Below are positions 49,753 to 61,499 of a stretch of DNA of 64,000 nucleotides, piece by piece. Origin of the DNA: Linum tenue (taxonomy: Eukaryota > Streptophyta > Magnoliopsida > Malpighiales > Linaceae). The notes under the pieces are model-generated. The model saw nothing but the letters and a program-made list of their open reading frames with translations, ran no database searches and was not told the DNA's origin. Each line of letters starts with the position of its first letter. Positions within the stretch are counted from its first letter, which is position 1. The stretch is from contig CAMGYJ010000002.1 of assembly GCA_946122785.1 (NCBI GenBank), positions 65,621,703-65,685,702 on the forward strand. Reading direction: 5' to 3'. The position numbers and the translations under genes are program-made.

Positions 49753-52700
49753 ATGGCCGCTCCGTACCCGGGACCCGTCTCTGCTATTCAGGTGATTTGG
49801 TTTCTCCATGCCTTCGTTGGATACTAGATGGGAATGATCAAGTGCGCGTTGTTAGAGTGCAGATTGGGAGATGGGTTGATTCTGTTTGGATGTGTTTTGT
49901 GGGTGGGTTGGTTTTTAGCTTGTGGGTATCTATTACCATAAGATGATTGTTGTTTCTCTGGCTTGGCGATGGTGATTAGGGATCTCATTCTTGTCTCTGT
50001 TTTCGCTTTCCTTTTTCTTCTTCTTCTTCTCTCCAGGTGGGGTCGTACTTTGTTGGTCAGTACTACCAAGTGCTTCAGCAGAAGCCCGATCTCGTTTATC
50101 AGTTCTACTCCGAAGCCAGTACCATGATCCGCGTAGAGGGAGATGACAGCGAGACTGCCTCGACAATGCTGGTACTGCCCTCTTGCTCCTTATCTCACTC
50201 TTGCTAGCTTCACAGCAGTTTAGCAAAAAGCACAATGCCTTCTCTTTTTTTTTTTAAGCGCTGCCCCGTGGATTGATGATTTGTTTTCATCATTATCTAA
50301 TATTAGTACCTGATATTCATTCTGAATCTCTTGGTGCTGATAGTAAATAGTTGGCGTGTGGTATATTGCACTTGTCAAGAGTGCGTTTCCCCCTTCCTCA
50401 TTTTCCTTTGTATTGACTTTATAGTTCATACATCCTGCTAGCAACCTAGTTTACTGCCAACATTAATATTTACCAAGTTTCTGTTTTGTCTGCAGCATAT
50501 CCATAATATTATCATGTCCCTGAATTTCACCGCCATAGAGATCAAGACCATCAATTCTCTCGACTCTTGGAATGGAGGTGTTATGGTGATGGTTTCTGGC
50601 TCCGTTAAAACCAAGGAATTCAGCGGCAGGAAGAAGTTTGTGCAGACTTTTTTCCTGGCTCCTCAGGACAAGGGTTATTTCGTTCTCAATGATATTTTCC
50701 AGTTCATTGATAGTGAAATCATCTACCAGCAGCATCCTGTTTCTACTACACCTGAAAACATCTACCAACAGCACTCAGCCCCTAGCACCGCTGAACACAT
50801 CTACCAGCAGCACTCAGCCCCTAGCACAACTGAACACATCTACCACCAGCATCCAGATTCAGCGGCTCCTGAGTCAATTTATCAGCAACACATATCAGAG
50901 GATACTTTTGATCCTCATCAAAATGCTTCTGCTAGTCTCCTTGAGCACCCAGGTAATGTGTTATTATACTTCAAGCAAGTTAGATGAATTTCATCTCGTT
51001 CTGGATAGTGAGTATATTTGCAGTGAGAGTTACGGCATTTAAAGTCTTAAAAATGTGTTCATTTTCCGTTATCTGCATCTACGCTTGGTTTTTCTATTCT
51101 GTTTAGACGGATTTGTAATTGATTTTTTTTTTGTGTTGGCTATGATTGATTCGAAGTTGATTTACCGAGAGCGCATTAGTATGTGGAACCAAGTCTCGGT
51201 ATCTAGTTAACATTCTTGAGGGTGGAAAACATTATTCAGTTATTAATTTATCGTAGTCCCTGTCCCAGCAGTGTCTGACTACGCCTTGGAGGAAGAAGCT
51301 AGAGATTATGTGAATTCGGTTCACATAGAAGATACTCCAGTTGACAAGTACAGCATTCCAGAACTTCAACATCAAGACTTCGAGGATGATATCCCTGTGG
51401 ATGAAACAGTTGAGGAGGAGACACCATACCAGGGTGCTGTGGAAGTTGTGCACGAACCTTCAGCATCTGCAGTGGAGGAAGCTGAGGGAGAACCACAAAA
51501 GAAAACTTATGCATCTATTGTATGCACCTCCTTCTGTCCTGTTCATCTTCCTTTTTAGCTACTCTTCGTTCTGTCTGATCGGTCTCTAGAGCATTGCTAT
51601 CTTAGCATTTTTTGTCAGAAACTTATGGCAACATTACTTGCTGCATAAACTTTAGGGTTACTACTTATTACTTTTTTTTTATTACCTGCTGCATGCATAA
51701 TAGCTATCTTATAAAACTTTGAATAAATCGCAGCTAAGAGTTGCCAAGGGGCCATTTTCATCAGTAGCTGCTCAGCAACCTGTTACTAAGAGTGCCCCAG
51801 CTTCTTCTGATTGGAATCATGTGTCGGTGCCCAATGCCCAGCAGTCAGGCGCAGGGTTGTCAGTTGTGCCCGAGGCTGCAAATGATAAAGCAGATGACGG
51901 TTTGGAACTTGATGAAGGTGAATTTTTCCCTTGCTTACTTTCTGTGACTGGTTCATGCTGGCATTGTGGACATTGTAGCAAACTTATGCTTGTTGTGTTC
52001 TTTAAATATTGTAGTTTGGAGTCTCTTTTTTCTGTGTATAGTGAATAATTACTTTCTGAATAACATGGTTTGTGATTCTCTTTTTTCAGGTGAACCTAAA
52101 TCTGTTTATGTGCGCAACTTGCCTTCTGATATTAGTGCTGCAGAAATCGAACAGGAGTTCAGAAACTTTGGTAGAATCAGGCCTGATGGTGTCTTCGTCA
52201 GGAACCGAAAAGTAAGTTTATTTTCTTATTCGTTGGCACTAGATGGATGATACCATTCTTTGTAAGTGATCTGAGATAAAGTGTTTTACTCTTTTCTAGG
52301 ACGTAATTGGTGTGTGTTATGCTTTCGTCGAGTTTGAAGACCTTGCGAGTGTTCAAAACGCAATAAAGGTTCGTATATTATCTAGATTGAACTTCTTGTT
52401 ATGTTTTTACTTCTTATTTGGTTCAGCTTGCTATCCTGAATATTCTTCAATTCATTGTCTTGTGACCATGTTGACAATATCTTATTGTTTTGTTTCTTCA
52501 ATTTATGATGTGATCAAGGATTACCCTAATGTTACTTTCTCCTTGCAGTCATCTCCCATACAACTGGCTGGGAGACAAGTCTACATCGAGGAACGGAGAC
52601 CAACTGCTGGGGGCATTGGCGCTCGTGGTGGAAGTATGTATCGTTTATTAGTGTATTCAATTTCTGTCATATTTTGGTGAATGACTGCATCTATGCCTAC

Positions 52701-53080
52701 TACGATAGGGTGTTGGAGGTTGGCAGTAGACTGTATATTATACTTCTTTTATTTGTGTTGTGACTTGTGAGTGGGGTGTATGTCCATTGTGATTTTTATC
52801 AATCTTCTGCTCCAACTGTACTATATTTGGGAAGAGTATTAGAGTGCAATGCTTGTGACAGCAATGGCAGGAACTGACTCTCCATCTCTCTTGTCTGGTT
52901 GATTTCTTAGGAGGAAGGGGAAGGGGCAGAGGTGGGTACCCCATGACCGATACCCCGAGGGGCCGCTACGGTGGTGCTGGCGGCCGTGGTTTGGGCAGAG
53001 CAGGTACCCAAGATGGCGAATACAACAACAATAGCAATAGATCAAGGGGCAATGGTTACTCGCAGCGCGTGTCGCGATGA
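49753..53080 (+). CDS. G3BP: G3BP-like protein: NTF2-like domain + RRM + RGG tail
   Basis: Cytoplasmic RNA-binding protein of the Ras-GAP SH3-binding (Rasputin) family, whose members join stress granules. Exons: 49753-49791, 50037-50171, 50496-50952, 51272-51519, 51734-51917, 52090-52211, 52300-52368, 52549-52633, 52911-53080; product 502 residues. Residues ~14-130 are the NTF2-like dimerisation domain (VGSYFVGQYYQVLQQKPDLV, SLNFTAIEIKTINSLDSWNG). Residues 134-191 are a Gln/His-rich tandem repeat (separate entry). A Glu-rich linker follows, then one RRM (about 358-440) with RNP2 VYVRNL and RNP1-like GVCYAFVEF, and an Arg/Gly-rich tail (RGRGRGRGGYP). All introns are GT..AG. The plant domain order matches 'NTF2 family protein with RRM' genes. 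Confidence 0.93.
50721..50891 (+). repeat. Coding 39-bp tandem repeat in the G3BP-like gene
   Basis: About 4.4 copies of a 39-bp unit encode 13 residues each: IYQQHPVSTTPEN, IYQQHSAPSTAEH, IYQQHSAPSTTEH, IYHQHPDSAAPES and a partial IYQQH. Units 2 and 3 differ at only a few bases, pointing to recent duplication. The reading frame is preserved throughout. Confidence 0.92.
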
Positions 53081-53853
53081 ACCGGAAGTGGGATGAGATG
53101 GGATGGTTTGGCCTAGCTAGAATCTGAAGCTCTGCTCTTGAGTTGCTCCGTTTCCTGATTGGAACAGTTTGTTTCACAATCATATACACCGGCTGAAACC
53201 CATGTTTTTTTTTTGGTCTTGTCTTTTTGTCTTGGCAGAGGCTGTGGTGTATGTGGTCAATCTTTGTTTGTGTGGGATTCCTTAGAAACTCTTTTACTTG
53301 CTTTTAAATAGTACCCCGAGTGTTGCTCTGTTTTTGGTTGATGGCGGTGTTTGAGATGCATGATATTATCTCCCCCTTTGAGTACATTTTTTCCATTAAT
53401 CTAATTCAAGTGGGAGATTCTTTCTATACCTTAAGTTGTTGATTAGTTTTTACTCGCACAATTCAGTAAATGTATTTGCCCACAATCCACTGTTTTCTGT
53501 GGCACAAAAAGCTATCAGGTGCCTTTTCGGTGAGATTAGAGCATCCACATTAATAAAATTGTAAAATTAGTTACATATTTGGTCTTAACATCTCAACAAA
53601 TTTTTGGCAATCTAAATATAGTTTCATTGCTTACCTAATGAATTTGTAGTGCGCTTAATTTTGAATAGTTTTTGCACTTTCAGCACATCTTTTTAATGAT
53701 GAATTTTGTATATCCTTCTATTACAAACTACTAACTTAAAGAAGAAACCCATCAATGTATACAAATTCTTCATAGGTTCTATGTACATTCTAAACCTTTG
53801 ATTAATCACTATCCAAAAAACCTATGAAACAAAAATCTCAGACAAATACATGC
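53081..53853. other. Convergent 3' flanks of G3BP and DUF946 genes
   Basis: This 773-bp gap holds the G3BP 3' UTR (an extended T-rich stretch follows 53200) and the short DUF946 3' side. No repeat or gene was recognised. Confidence 0.45.
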
Positions 53854-56412
53854 TCACCACCTCTCATCTCCAACCCAGTTGTTCTTTTCCTTCGGCCCTG
53901 TTGGGCCATCCTCCCCAGATAACTCCATTGGGAGTTTGGCAAATATGCCCTCGATTGAGTATCTCATCCTCAAGGGAAACCGTTTAATTATTTTCTCAAG
54001 CTCAGCTCTTGAATCATAGACAAGTCTTGGACCCCACTTCCTCATGAACTGCAACCAACAAGGCTCGACGACCACATCATCTCCCAAGTACTCTGCCGCG
54101 ACAACCTCGTATCGAGCGCTTGAACTTATGTATTTGTCGCTACGGATTGCATCGTTCCTTATTCCAATCCCAAGTTTTGCAGACCCTTGGATGTAGGTAC
54201 AAGGGTGAGGATAACTTGCATGCCCATTTCTTGAAGAGTAAACAATCGGTTTGTTGCCTTCCGTGTACTCTAGATCACAAGCACTAACCCATTCACCACC
54301 ACTGTGCTGAGAGAAGTAGACACCCCAAAGCTCACCAGTGAAGTTGCATACACGAAGAGTGAAATGTTCCCAGTCACCAACATGCTGTCCTATCTTGCTT
54401 AAAGAGAAGCTAAGAGGTCCAAGCTTAAGTGTTGCTGGTCCATTGAAGGGGCAGAAAACCCACATCGCCATATCGCTAAATGTCCCTCCGAAAGCAGGTT
54501 TCACATGAACATAAAGTTTAGCACTCTCTAAATTTCCATGTACTAGAGAATCTCTTTGTTCACCAGATGGCAAATCTATCCAAAATGCCCCATCATTCAT
54601 GCCACCTCCAGGCAAATTAGACCCGTCGATATCTATGCGAACACGATCAGAATTATCTGCTTTACACAAAACTGCTCCTTTTTCGAAAAACCATGAAACC
54701 GATGATGGTAGATATACTTCATCAGGATGAAAGTAAACTCTAGGGCCATAATGTTGAACAATGGCATGTATCTGTTCAAGATTTGGCATGGCATGCAATC
54801 TGGAATCTAGATTCTTTAAGCATGCAATATTCAACTCCTCACCCGGTTTCCAGTGGCTGCTGCAAAAGAAAGTACCCACTGGGACTCCTCTTCCTTTCAT
54901 TCCTCGATCACAAGGTCTTATGCTCCAAACTCCAAATGGGAAGTTCAGGAATGTAGAATACACATCAAGGATTCGTCGATATGTTTCACATTCATCTGTC
55001 AAATCTGAGCGAACACATCTAACTTCATCCAATTGTGGTCTGTCGGAGTTGCTAGTAACCAAGAATCCCATAGGTTTATAGCCCTCAGGTGGTACGGGTA
55101 ACCAAAAAAAGCCGCACCCTTCATAGACCTCTCCATGTTGGTCATCTGCAGTCCAAACCAAAGTATAATCGACAGGCCTCGCAAGAGCAGGTAAGTCACC
55201 ATGATTTCTACCGTTCGTAACTTCTTGTCGAGTAGAAGCCACCTCCCTAGCCACTAGAAGAAAACCTGTTATGGGATGTTTATTAGCTTGACAATAGTGC
55301 CCGAGGCAGTAGAACCCACGAGGAACTCCCATGGGTTTATAGAACGAAACACCTTTCTTCCTATCTTGTGAGAACCCATAGCCCCATATGAAGCGGAACT
55401 TGGAGATTTTAACAACTTCAATTTCTGATAGACCTATTCTTCCACAAGCAAACCCTTGACCTGTGACAAAATAAGGAAAAGACAACCATGTTAAGTAAAA
55501 GAGACGCCCCAACTTCAAGGGGAAGCAACCAATTACGATGATTCTAGGTACAAGAAAGGAGAAAATGACAATGAAAGCACCTAACAGAATGGGTATTGAG
55601 TGGCCTTTCTGAACAAATGAAAGTCTAACAACAAAAGGGGACAGATAGAGGCAGAGCTGGATGAAACCACTCATTGAAGTTGTACTGCATCTCTTAACAT
55701 TGAGGAATACGGCGGCATAGATGGCAAAACATAAAGAATGTAAACTTAAAACTCCCAAAATCAAGTGAATGAAACGAACCCAAAATGGTCGAGTTATGCA
55801 ACCAGCATCATGCACAGAATTGGAAAAGAAGCTCAGACAAAGAAATCCCAATATTCAGTCCATTTCATGCAATGGCTTGTTCACAACCATTTCAATAGCT
55901 CACTAACAAAGATTCAGTTTTGAGTTAAAATCATGCAAAATCTGACAGAAGCAAGGTTCCAGAAGTATCATCTTTGTCAGCATTCCTTTCATCATTGATA
56001 AAAATGCACCACTCCACTAGCGATGCATTTTGATGCACCACTGTCTGTCACATGGTAAAACAGGGCTGTCCTAGATAGAGGCAGCCACAACAGAACTCTC
56101 ACTAAACCCTTAAGATCAATGCCACTCACAACTACAACCCAGAAACGGCAATCAACACACAATTAAAACCCAGAAACGGCAATCAACTGAAAAATGAAAG
56201 GTGAAGTGTAGCTCTCAAGAGACTGTACCGGAATTTCATAAAAAAAAAAAACAGAGAAAGACTGATCAAGCAAAGAAGAAACAAGTGAGAAGGATAGAGG
56301 GTAGTTTACCTGGAGGCCAACTGGGTAGAGGATCAGGAAGAGAGAAAGTATCAGGTTCATAGGCCGAATAATTCGGCAAATTATTTCGCTGGAAACACTT
56401 GCAATTCAACAT
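53854..56412 (-). CDS. DUF946 / plant Vps62-related protein
   Basis: Plant-specific DUF946 family, assigned to the Vps62 superfamily and of unknown biochemical role. Two exons: 56310-56412 (MLNCKCFQRNN..., 34 codons plus one base) and 53854-55460, joined in phase to give 569 residues, the normal length for the family. The second exon starts GQGFACGRIGLSEIEVVKIS; further family motifs are FYCLGHYCQ, QIHAIVQHYGPRVYFHPDE, SWFFEKGAVL, HVGDWEHFTLRVCNFTGELW and NGHASYPHPCTYIQG. The uninterrupted frame extends 5' of 55460 to 55851, but that stretch is intron and reads as hydrophobic sequence unlike the family. There is no signal peptide. Gene order: convergent with G3BP. Confidence 0.92.
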
Positions 56413-57060
56413 CTCCTTCCTCAACCCTTTTTTGCTCCCTCTCGTCCTCAGCTGCTATTCAAGACAACCAATCATCAATGTCGATGGCAATGCGTAAACC
56501 AGCCAGGGTTTTCGAGGAGTGGATCGCGTAAGAAAAAGCGTTGCGATCGCCATTTAATCGATTCCCATCGACGCAATTCCAGAATTTGGGAAAGAGAGGG
56601 TCGTGGGGGTGGGGCCGTCCATCGTCCCTACCAACAGGAAACCAATGTTAATGCTCCACAGCACTGGTATGATCTGTTGGTGGTGTAGAAGACGAGGGTT
56701 TTGATTAAAATAATTTTTTTTTTGTACTAATGATTAAGAAGGATTTTATTATTATTATTATTATTTGCATGTAGATTCTGTAACATCGAGGAACTTTTTT
56801 CGAGCAAGATATTGTTCACTTTGGATCTTGATTCTCGTGGTTTTTGTATTTCACATTGTGCACGCTTAACTTCAGAGTTCTCATAAAAACTCATGCATTT
56901 CACTCCAAAATACTTTTTTGTCGGTGAAAGCTGGTTTCTTACTTATTGTTGTACTTCATACTGTGCACGTTTAACTTCAGCGTGCTCACAAGAATTCATG
57001 CATTTCACTCCAAAACGCGTCTTGTCGATTAAGAGTTTAAGACCGGTTTCTTACTTATAA
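56413..57060. other. Upstream flank of DUF946 gene with a tandem duplication
   Basis: The part nearest the gene is the presumed leader and promoter. A TTATTA run lies at about 56743-56765. A diverged two-copy ~105-bp tandem repeat occupies 56844-57058 (separate entry). Confidence 0.45.
56844..57058. repeat. Two-copy ~105-bp tandem duplication
   Basis: Copy 1 (about 56844-56948) and copy 2 (about 56949-57058) share TTGTA.TTCA, TGTGCACG.TTAACTTCAG, ATTCATGCATTTCACTCCAAAA-type blocks and both end GGTTTCTTACTTAT. The copies have diverged and contain small indels. Confidence 0.8.
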
Positions 57061-57642
57061 ACGATAGATGCAGTGGCGGACCCACTTGGAGAGGAGGGGG
57101 GTGCTTGCGCCCCCTTGGGTTTGGAGAAAAAAATCCCGAGTATGAGTATACAAATTCGAACCAGTGATTATTCAATTGCAGGAAGAATTTCTTACCATCT
57201 TGACCTAGTGAGTTTTGTTATGCAATGCACTTTCGTCTTTATTTATAGTAATAGATTGTTGTCTTTTGTTTAAACTCACTCATTATTTTTGTGGCTCTAC
57301 AACAGAGAAATTTCTTGTCTTTTGTTAAACATAGCCGAAAGTGAAGAAGTACCAATTGAAGTTCACTTGTTTGTTTCACAAAATCAATTCCAAGGTACTT
57401 CTGAGTTCTAATTTGTAATATTTGATGAATGAAAGTCTTGACTTGTATGTACTGAACTTATTTGTTTGACGTTGTAACCGGTGTACGTGAAACTATTTTA
57501 ATGTAATTGTATGAATTTAGAGTATTGCTTTGTTGACTTTTTGTTTCATTTAAAGTTGACTTTTCTATTGTATAAGTGATCTTTTATGATATGATAAAGA
57601 CACTCTCTTGATCAATTTTCTGGCTCCGCCACTACATAGATG
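57061..57642. mobile_element. Small non-autonomous element, CAGTGGCGGA ends
   Basis: The element (57071-57633, 563 bp) begins CAGTGGCGGACCCACTTGGA and ends GGCTCCGCCACT. The flanks CGATAGATG and ACATAGATG agree at seven of nine positions, an eroded 9-bp duplication. Its ends are like those of the element at 34871-35516, so both probably belong to one Mutator-type MITE family. Confidence 0.75.
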
Positions 57643-58173
57643 TCTCTCATTCTTTATCGAAATGATATTTGCTTAATGAATTTTTCAACCATTTCTCAAA
57701 ACAACATACATGATTTATAAGTGCGTGGAAAGCATTAATTAAATTTCAAAGTTTCCAACCGGGACAAATGTGAGAGGTACACATTACAAAGTACAGCTAG
57801 CCTATAAACTACCTTTTCATGTCGGCAGCAGTCCTTTTTTTTTTTCTTGGAATAAAATGTCGGCAGCGGATGATCAATTTTTTTTTATGAGACATGGCAA
57901 ATTGGTTGCCACTAATGCAGAGGGAAAATATCTGTTATCATTATCGCAGAGTTAGATATATGGCAGATTTGCATTTAAAGGTGGTTTCAGATACGAATGC
58001 AGGGTCAGGGATTGTTTTACACATTCGAGTTAAAGTTGAGTTGATCTCGATTCAATTGGTTGAACTTTGATCTACTTAAAAAAAATAACTGCGGTAACGA
58101 AGACTAGCGGAAGGCGATGACTATTGACCAAAATTTGAACTATTGGATAAGGCTAATAATTGGTGAGGTTTTA
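57643..58173. other. AT-rich spacer
   Basis: No gene or repeat boundary was recognised. The short frame at 57770-57955 has no known motif. Confidence 0.4.
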
Positions 58174-59051
58174 GTTTAATTCAAGGTTGTCAACCCGCGA
58201 GTTGACCCGGACCCGGTCAAGTTAGTGGGTGAAGAGTTAACGGGTCACCTGTTTTAGCAGCGAAATATGTAAATAGTCATTATATTGTACTTATTCTAAT
58301 AAATTATATCAAATCTCATCTAACATATGAGTAATAACATATAACATAACACCAAAGTAACATGTTGTACGTAGATCCAACATATAGTGAAAATTAGAGG
58401 TGGCAAATGGATTGGATCCATGGATTGGTGGATCAATGGATCAAATAGATTGAATCCAATGGATTGGTGGATTATCCATGAATCCAAATGACATCCTCAA
58501 CCAAGGACCAATATGTAAAATGTGAAAAGTTTAGGTACTAAAATATCATAATGAAAAAGTTTAGGTACCAAAATGTTATTTTTCAATGTAATTTTTCGTA
58601 TAAAAATTAAATTTTAGGTACCAAAATATATAATATAAAAATTATAGGTACCAAATTGTAATTTGTCATTTGGATCCATGGTTTGATCCATTAATCCACC
58701 AATCCAATTGGATTTGGATCAGATGGATTGAATTTAAATAGATTGGATTATGTGAATATTTTTAATGGATTGATGGATTGGATTGAGAATTGCCACCTCT
58801 AGTGAAAATTGAAACACACTTATATAACATCAATATTCAAATGTTCAACTAAGAATTCCAAAGATTGAGTTAGGTGAAAAGAAAAATCGAAAAAATAGGC
58901 GCATTTCATAAACCAAAGAAAAAAATGACACAATTTGACCTCCAACCTGATATCTTGTAGCGGTCGACCCAACGGGTGCGTGCGACCCGTTATTCTCACT
59001 GGATCAGGGTCAAAGTGGGTCGACCCGTGGGTTGACAACCTTGGTTTAACC
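58174..59051. mobile_element. hAT-like element (CAAGGTTGTCAACCC ends) hosting a second insertion
   Basis: The outer element (58182-59043) has inverted ends CAAGGTTGTCAACCC(G/A)CG and subterminal GACCCG/CGGGTC motifs. Flanking GTTTAATT and GTTTAACC agree at six of eight positions, compatible with an old 8-bp duplication. Another hAT-like MITE is nested at 58395-58801. A truncated relative is at 28857. No transposase is present. Confidence 0.75.
58387..58809. mobile_element. 407-bp hAT MITE with exact 8-bp target duplication
   Basis: The element (58395-58801) has inverted ends TAGAGGTGGCAA/TTGCCACCTCTA and is flanked by the perfect duplication GTGAAAAT at 58387-58394 and 58802-58809. Both subterminal parts consist of GGATTGG/ATCCAAT-type repeats such as TGGATTGGATCC. 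It is too short to code for a transposase. Confidence 0.93.
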
Positions 59052-59944
59052 GCACCGATATGTCGGTTAACCACCACCAATTTGGGGCCAGCAACTGCCA
59101 ATCGTGACCGCCACTACTTGGGACTGTTGGTTAGCCAAAATCAAGATCGAGTGTGTCGGATTAGTTGATCGGGTATACGTAACCGCTAATTATATTTGCC
59201 ATCACCAACTTGATTGGTTAGCATCGATGCACTGTCGGGTTTTCAGTTACTAACCGAAGACTGATAGGTTAGCCTAATCACTCTAAATCCCCAACCGACA
59301 CCGAAGTCGCATCTAATAGCCGACCAACCAAAATTCTTGGTTCGGTTGTGCGCTTAACCGGCTAATGACAAATGTTTATCACCCCTACTATTAACTAATC
59401 TCAGTGATCACAAATAAATAAAAAAATATTTAGTACCAAACTTGTAACAATTCAATAAACCGATGAGCAAACTTGCAATTTACCCAAAAAAAAAAAAAAT
59501 CAGAAGGAAGAGAAGGTAGTTCAGCTCAACCACCCTAACCTGGCGCGAGGGGTTTGCCAGCGGCAAGCGATCTTGGACCAGGGGCTGGTTGATTTTGGAT
59601 CGTGAGGCAATTGAAAATTTCACGCCGGACGATCGGCGGTGATCTGGCTATCGTACGGCGGTTGGTGAGAACTGAGAAACCCGTTGCTTGGAGAAGTTTC
59701 CTTCTCTTTATTCTCCCCCTTTTCTTCTCTTTGAACATATTGGTTGTTGATTAATCGCTTTAGATTCACGAATTACACAGAAGCTCTATTCCATTTCTTC
59801 CGTTTCATTTGGTGTTTAGTGTTTACGCAGTAATCGTGGTTAACCCATCACAAATTTTGTTAGGATTGCCGCTGCTTATACGGTTCTATCATCATATCAG
59901 CTGCTCTGATCCGGTATATGAGTTGAGGCAACTCGAGTCCAGTG
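59052..59944 (+). other. Repeat-like sequence then VPS55 promoter and leader
   Basis: The part 59052-59395 is rich in GGTTA/TAACC motifs (TCGGTTAACC, CCAACCGACACCG) and ends with TTATCACCCCTACTA, an inverted hAT-type terminus (TAGTAGGGGTGATAA); its partner end was not found. From about 59500 the sequence becomes gene-like and should include the VPS55 promoter and 5' leader. Confidence 0.45.
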
Positions 59945-61226
59945 ATGGCGGACTTACCAGGTTACGTGCGTTCTTGCTTGCAAACTGGTCACCTTGCTAT
60001 GCTGGCTATTCTCGTTTCTGGGGGAATTGTGCTCCAAGTCCTGGTCAGTAGTAGTTCTCTCAGATGTTGATTACCTTTGAAATTTGCATAATGGGTTCCT
60101 TAACCAAATGCTTTTGAGTGTTGAGGTAACCATTGCTCGTCTATCATCATTTTGGCATTTTCAGGCGTGTGCTCTGTACAATAATTGGTGGCCGATGCTA
60201 ACTGGTAAGTGATTACTTTCCAATTGAATAGGATTTTGCTTGAATTACCTCCTCAGCTGATGAACAACATGACCAATCTGTCGTGCATTTAATTTGATTG
60301 GTTAGCCTCTTGTCCCTGCAAGCTGATACTACAAATGTCTTTTTTCTATGACTTGAGAGCTTCTTCTTTTGCCTATTTCTCTTTTCCGTCGATTATGTCT
60401 GGCAGTCAATGGTAGAAGAATTATCAACGAAAATGTATTTCGCTGAAGGAGTTGCAGGAATCATTGTCTCTCTTTGCCTACTGGATGCTAAGAGTACATG
60501 GATTGGTTTTCACAATTTATGAACCCCCTAATATAGGCTGTTGTCCAGTCTTTGGACTATCTTAAGATAACAAACCCTGTTGTTGTCCGCTCAGATGCTA
60601 TATTGGTTGCCTAGTATGGTGAATTCCTTATCTGCTGCCATCGTTGGTTCACATTCCTCAAACTACCACCATTGTATATGCTGACAATGCCTATATATGC
60701 AACTCCCCATTCGCAGTTCCCTTTCTGTTTGTGTGGATCGTTGATGATCATTGGCTCATAGTGATTATCTTCCTTCAAAGTTAGAAAGGTCAACACAGTC
60801 AGTGTTCTAACTTCCTATGTTCTTGCAGTTGTGATGTATGTGATTCTTCCAATGCCATTGCTGTTCTTTGCTGGCTCAGAATCCATCTTTCAAGAATCTG
60901 ATAGCAGGTGACGCTCCATATCCCCTGTTGTCAAGAGATTCCAAATCCGAGTTTGGCCAATATGAGCTTGCATATTGAACATGAGATTAACCGACATTTT
61001 TTCCTGCGACTCCTGATGAACAATGAACAGCTGGGTGAACGCAAGCAAGTTTTTCACAGGAGCATCTACAGTAGGAAGCATTGCCATACCTGCAATCTTG
61101 AAACATGCTGGCATTATTGGGTGGGGAGCACTGGCAATGGAACTTTCGTCATTTTTCATATTTGTGATAGCCATAATGTGTTACATGAGCATGTATGATG
61201 AAGATGGTTATAGTAGTATGATTTAA
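59945..61226 (+). CDS. VPS55: Vacuolar protein sorting-associated protein 55 homologue
   Basis: Small four-pass membrane protein of late endosomes (OB-RGRP/VPS55 family), which acts with VPS68 in endosome-to-vacuole trafficking. Exons: 59945-60043, 60165-60204, 60829-60907, 61031-61226; product 137 residues, typical for plants. Recognisable blocks are MADLPGYVR, ILVSGGIVLQVLACALYNNW, WPMLTVVMYVILPMPLLFF, WVNASKFFTGASTVGSIAIP and AILKHAGIIGWGALAMELSS. Hydrophobic stretches at about residues 17-37, 44-62, 83-103 and 107-127 give the four membrane passes. All splice sites are GT..AG with phases 0, 1 and 2. The tiny second exon (40 bases) is conserved in the family as the ACALYNNWWPM block. Confidence 0.94.
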
Positions 61227-61499
61227 CTTGATTGGTGTGCAGAAAGTGCTGATTCCAAGCCTGTTACGGCTCCATCGTACTCGTTAAGGTGTGGCTATAA
61301 TATTGTTTCTTCTGTTTTTTTTCCCCCCACTTTGTGTAGTTATACTATTCTTTATCCATAACTTTGTATCTTGGTTGGAAGTTGAAAGTTGTGTTACGAT
61401 GCCAATACATATATATGTATAAGGGATCAGATCTGTGCAAGCCAGTCTCCTTCATTTGGTTCTCATCTACGCTAAGTCGAGTTCTGATTAACCGTGGTT
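61227..61499. other. VPS55 3' flank
   Basis: This is the presumed 3' UTR and flank of VPS55, and no other feature was recognised. It may also contain the end of the LTR described next. Confidence 0.4.

Noticed and set aside
55461..55851. N-terminal 130 residues of the long minus-strand frame in the DUF946 gene
   Set aside because: A good acceptor at 55461-55462 joins in phase with exon 1 at 56310-56412, and the family starts GQGFA after a short leader, so this stretch is intron.
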